DNA of 7,048 nt. It comes from Gammaproteobacteria bacterium (GTDB taxonomy: Bacteria > Pseudomonadota > Gammaproteobacteria > GCA-001735895). Position numbers and translations under genes: made by a program. Below, in pieces: positions 5,614 to 7,048 of this stretch. The notes beneath the pieces are model-generated. The model was not told where the DNA came from, searched no databases, and worked only from the letters and a program-made list of their open reading frames with translations. Every line of letters begins with the position of its first letter. The stretch's first letter is position 1. The DNA is taken from NCBI GenBank assembly GCA_029288195.1, contig JARFPR010000002.1:1-7048 (forward strand), given 5' to 3'.

Positions 5614-7044
5614 ATGAATAATGAAAACGTAGAAGAAAAAAATACCAGCAAGCGCACCACCACGGACAAGGCACTGCGCATAAACCTTGACGAAAAAAAG
5701 TATGGCACCATCGTCGAGATTGGAGCCGGCCAGGAAGTGGCGCGACAGTTTTTCAAGGCGGGAGCGGCCGCGGGAACCATCGCCAAGACCATGTCCGCCT
5801 ACGACATGAAATTCTCCGATGCCATTTATGGCGTACAGGAGGATCGCCGTTACGTGAGCAAGTCACGGGTGCATGCGATGCTGGAAAAGGAATTTGACCT
5901 GGTTGTCGAGCGGGTGGGCAAGTCCCGCTCCAAGGCGTCACGCTTTTTTGCTTACGGTGCAACCATCGCTGCCAGGAGTTTCAGGGGCGACAACGAATGC
6001 CATGCCTGGTGTGGCATTCGCATACAGATGTATCCTGCCGCCGAACCTTCCGAAATCGTTGTTCATGTACGAATGCGTGACGACAATGCGGAACGACAGC
6101 AACAGGCAATGGGTATTTTTGGCGTTAATTTAATCTATGCCGCTTACTATTACTTCGAAAATGCCAAAACAATCATCGAATCGCTGACCGACAACCTCGA
6201 TCAGGGGCGTATTGAAATCGATTCAATCGAATTTTACGGCCCCTATTTCGAAGAAGTCGATAACCGGGCCATCAACCTGCACCTGATCCGTAGCTGGAAA
6301 ACCCGTGCCATCATGTTCAAGCCGGACGGTTCGGTCGTGATCCCCGCGGAAATGCTGTACAAGAAAAATGTGCTGACCATACGCGGTACCTTCAGACCGG
6401 TGACGCGCCTGAATGTCGACATGATCGAGCAGGGTCTGAAGTTCTTCTGCAAACTGGAGGGGGTGACTGAAAAAAACAGTGTTGCCCTGGCCGAAATATC
6501 ACTCAATGACATGCATGGTAATGACCTGGGTGTGTCGGAAGAGGATCTGATTGCCAGCGTACAGTTACTGAACTCGCTCGGTTACAGCGTCATGATTACC
6601 GATTACACGCGTTACTTCTCGATGCGTGCTTACTTCAGGCAGTTCACCAAGCTGCAGATTGGTATCGTCGTCGGTATTGTCAACATCCGCCAAATCTTTG
6701 ATGAAAGCAGCTACCGCGGGGTTGAAGGTGGAATCCTGGAAGGTTTCGGCAAACTGTTTCCGGACAATACTCGCCTGCTGGTCTACCCGGAAGTTGATCA
6801 AGCGGGCGAATATACCGATTTCAAGAACATAAAGCTGGCGGAAAACCTGAAGCACCTATACCAGCATCTGCTGGAAAACAGTTTCATCTTCGGTATCGAC
6901 TCGAGCGATCATGAGTTGTTCAAGATTTTTTCTCGCAACGTGCTCAAGCAACTGCAGAATGGCCGGGGACAATGGGAAGAATGTGTACCGGAAGGCGTTG
7001 CCGAGGAAATTATCAAAAACAGACTGTTTGGATACCGCGACTAA
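5614..7044 (+). CDS. Conserved protein of unknown function
   Basis: This 476-residue protein starts with a charged, probably disordered tail (1-20), followed by a conserved-looking core: KYGTIVEIGAGQEVARQFF from 29, then AAGTIAKTMSAYDM to 65. Other marked blocks are NECHAWCGIR (127-136, with Cys129, His130 and Cys133), GPYFEEVDNR (209-218), RGTFRPVT (257-264) and DYTRYFSMRAYFRQF from 330. There is no signal peptide and no clear membrane span, so it is probably cytosolic. I recognise a widespread bacterial family; my recollection is that databases label it inconsistently, including as nicotinate-nucleotide adenylyltransferase or TonB-dependent receptor. The sequence supports neither: no HxGH or ISSTxxR adenylyltransferase motif and no beta-barrel signature are visible. 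The ATG at 5614 has only a poor ribosome binding site, but no better in-frame start exists before the conserved core. It follows gnd by 60 bases with its own -10 box. Function is unknown. Confidence 0.85.
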   Translation: MNNENVEEKNTSKRTTTDKALRINLDEKKYGTIVEIGAGQEVARQFFKAGAAAGTIAKTMSAYDMKFSDAIYGVQEDRRYVSKSRVHAMLEKEFDLVVERVGKSRSKASRFFAYGATIAARSFRGDNECHAWCGIRIQMYPAAEPSEIVVHVRMRDDNAERQQQAMGIFGVNLIYAAYYYFENAKTIIESLTDNLDQGRIEIDSIEFYGPYFEEVDNRAINLHLIRSWKTRAIMFKPDGSVVIPAEMLYKKNVLTIRGTFRPVTRLNVDMIEQGLKFFCKLEGVTEKNSVALAEISLNDMHGNDLGVSEEDLIASVQLLNSLGYSVMITDYTRYFSMRAYFRQFTKLQIGIVVGIVNIRQIFDESSYRGVEGGILEGFGKLFPDNTRLLVYPEVDQAGEYTDFKNIKLAENLKHLYQHLLENSFIFGIDSSDHELFKIFSRNVLKQLQNGRGQWEECVPEGVAEEIIKNRLFGYRD

Positions 7045-7048
7045 CCCG

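Noticed and set aside
5636..6476. Several runs of seven A in the gene at 5614 as programmed slippage sites
   Set aside because: The frame is open throughout with conserved blocks on both sides of each run; lysine/glutamate codons explain them.

Overview
The window looks like chromosomal DNA of a moderately GC-rich proteobacterium, most likely an environmental gammaproteobacterium. This is inferred from the codon choice, the sigma70-type TATAAT boxes, the full-length GndA-type 6-phosphogluconate dehydrogenase and the dispersed palindromic repeat. No rRNA, tRNA, CRISPR array, phage gene or transposase is visible. Five real genes can be supported.

Region 1 (1-306) is non-coding. It holds a family of palindromic repeats: one near-perfect pair of opposed hairpin units (132-221) and two worn partial units (34-79 and about 110-119). 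A clear ribosome binding site follows at 296-300.

Region 2 (307-3278) is a tight two-gene operon with a 2-base gap. The first gene encodes a CoA-acylating aldehyde dehydrogenase of the SauS/EutE/PduP type. The second encodes an acyl-CoA synthetase (class I adenylate-forming enzyme) of the SauT/oxalate-CoA-ligase type. Together they would interconvert a carboxylic acid, its CoA thioester and the matching aldehyde. The best-known precedent for this pair is sulfoacetate -> sulfoacetyl-CoA -> sulfoacetaldehyde. The substrate is inferred, because no transporter (SauU), sulfoacetaldehyde acetyltransferase (Xsc) or phosphate acetyltransferase (Pta) lies in the window.

Region 3 (3299-3721, minus strand) encodes a small lipoprotein convergent with the operon, with only 20 bases between the two stop codons and no terminator there. 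Upstream of it (3722-4101) is a structured intergenic region. It contains a 13-base palindrome, nested inverted repeats followed by a textbook plus-strand intrinsic terminator (3832-3932), and a perfect -10 box for the next gene. The terminator has no plus-strand gene directly before it. It therefore ends either a small RNA or a long 3' tail of the sauST-like mRNA that would be antisense to the lipoprotein gene.

Region 4 (4102-5553) is gnd, the decarboxylating 6-phosphogluconate dehydrogenase of the oxidative pentose phosphate pathway, with all catalytic residues present. Region 5 (5614-7044) encodes a conserved protein of unknown function, probably from its own promoter overlapping the end of gnd. 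The two genes are co-oriented but no functional link is evident from the sequence.

No wholly new multi-gene system stands out. The items most worth following are the orphan structured RNA/terminator, the covarying palindromic repeat, the substrate of the SauS/SauT-like pair and the uncharacterised protein at the right end.
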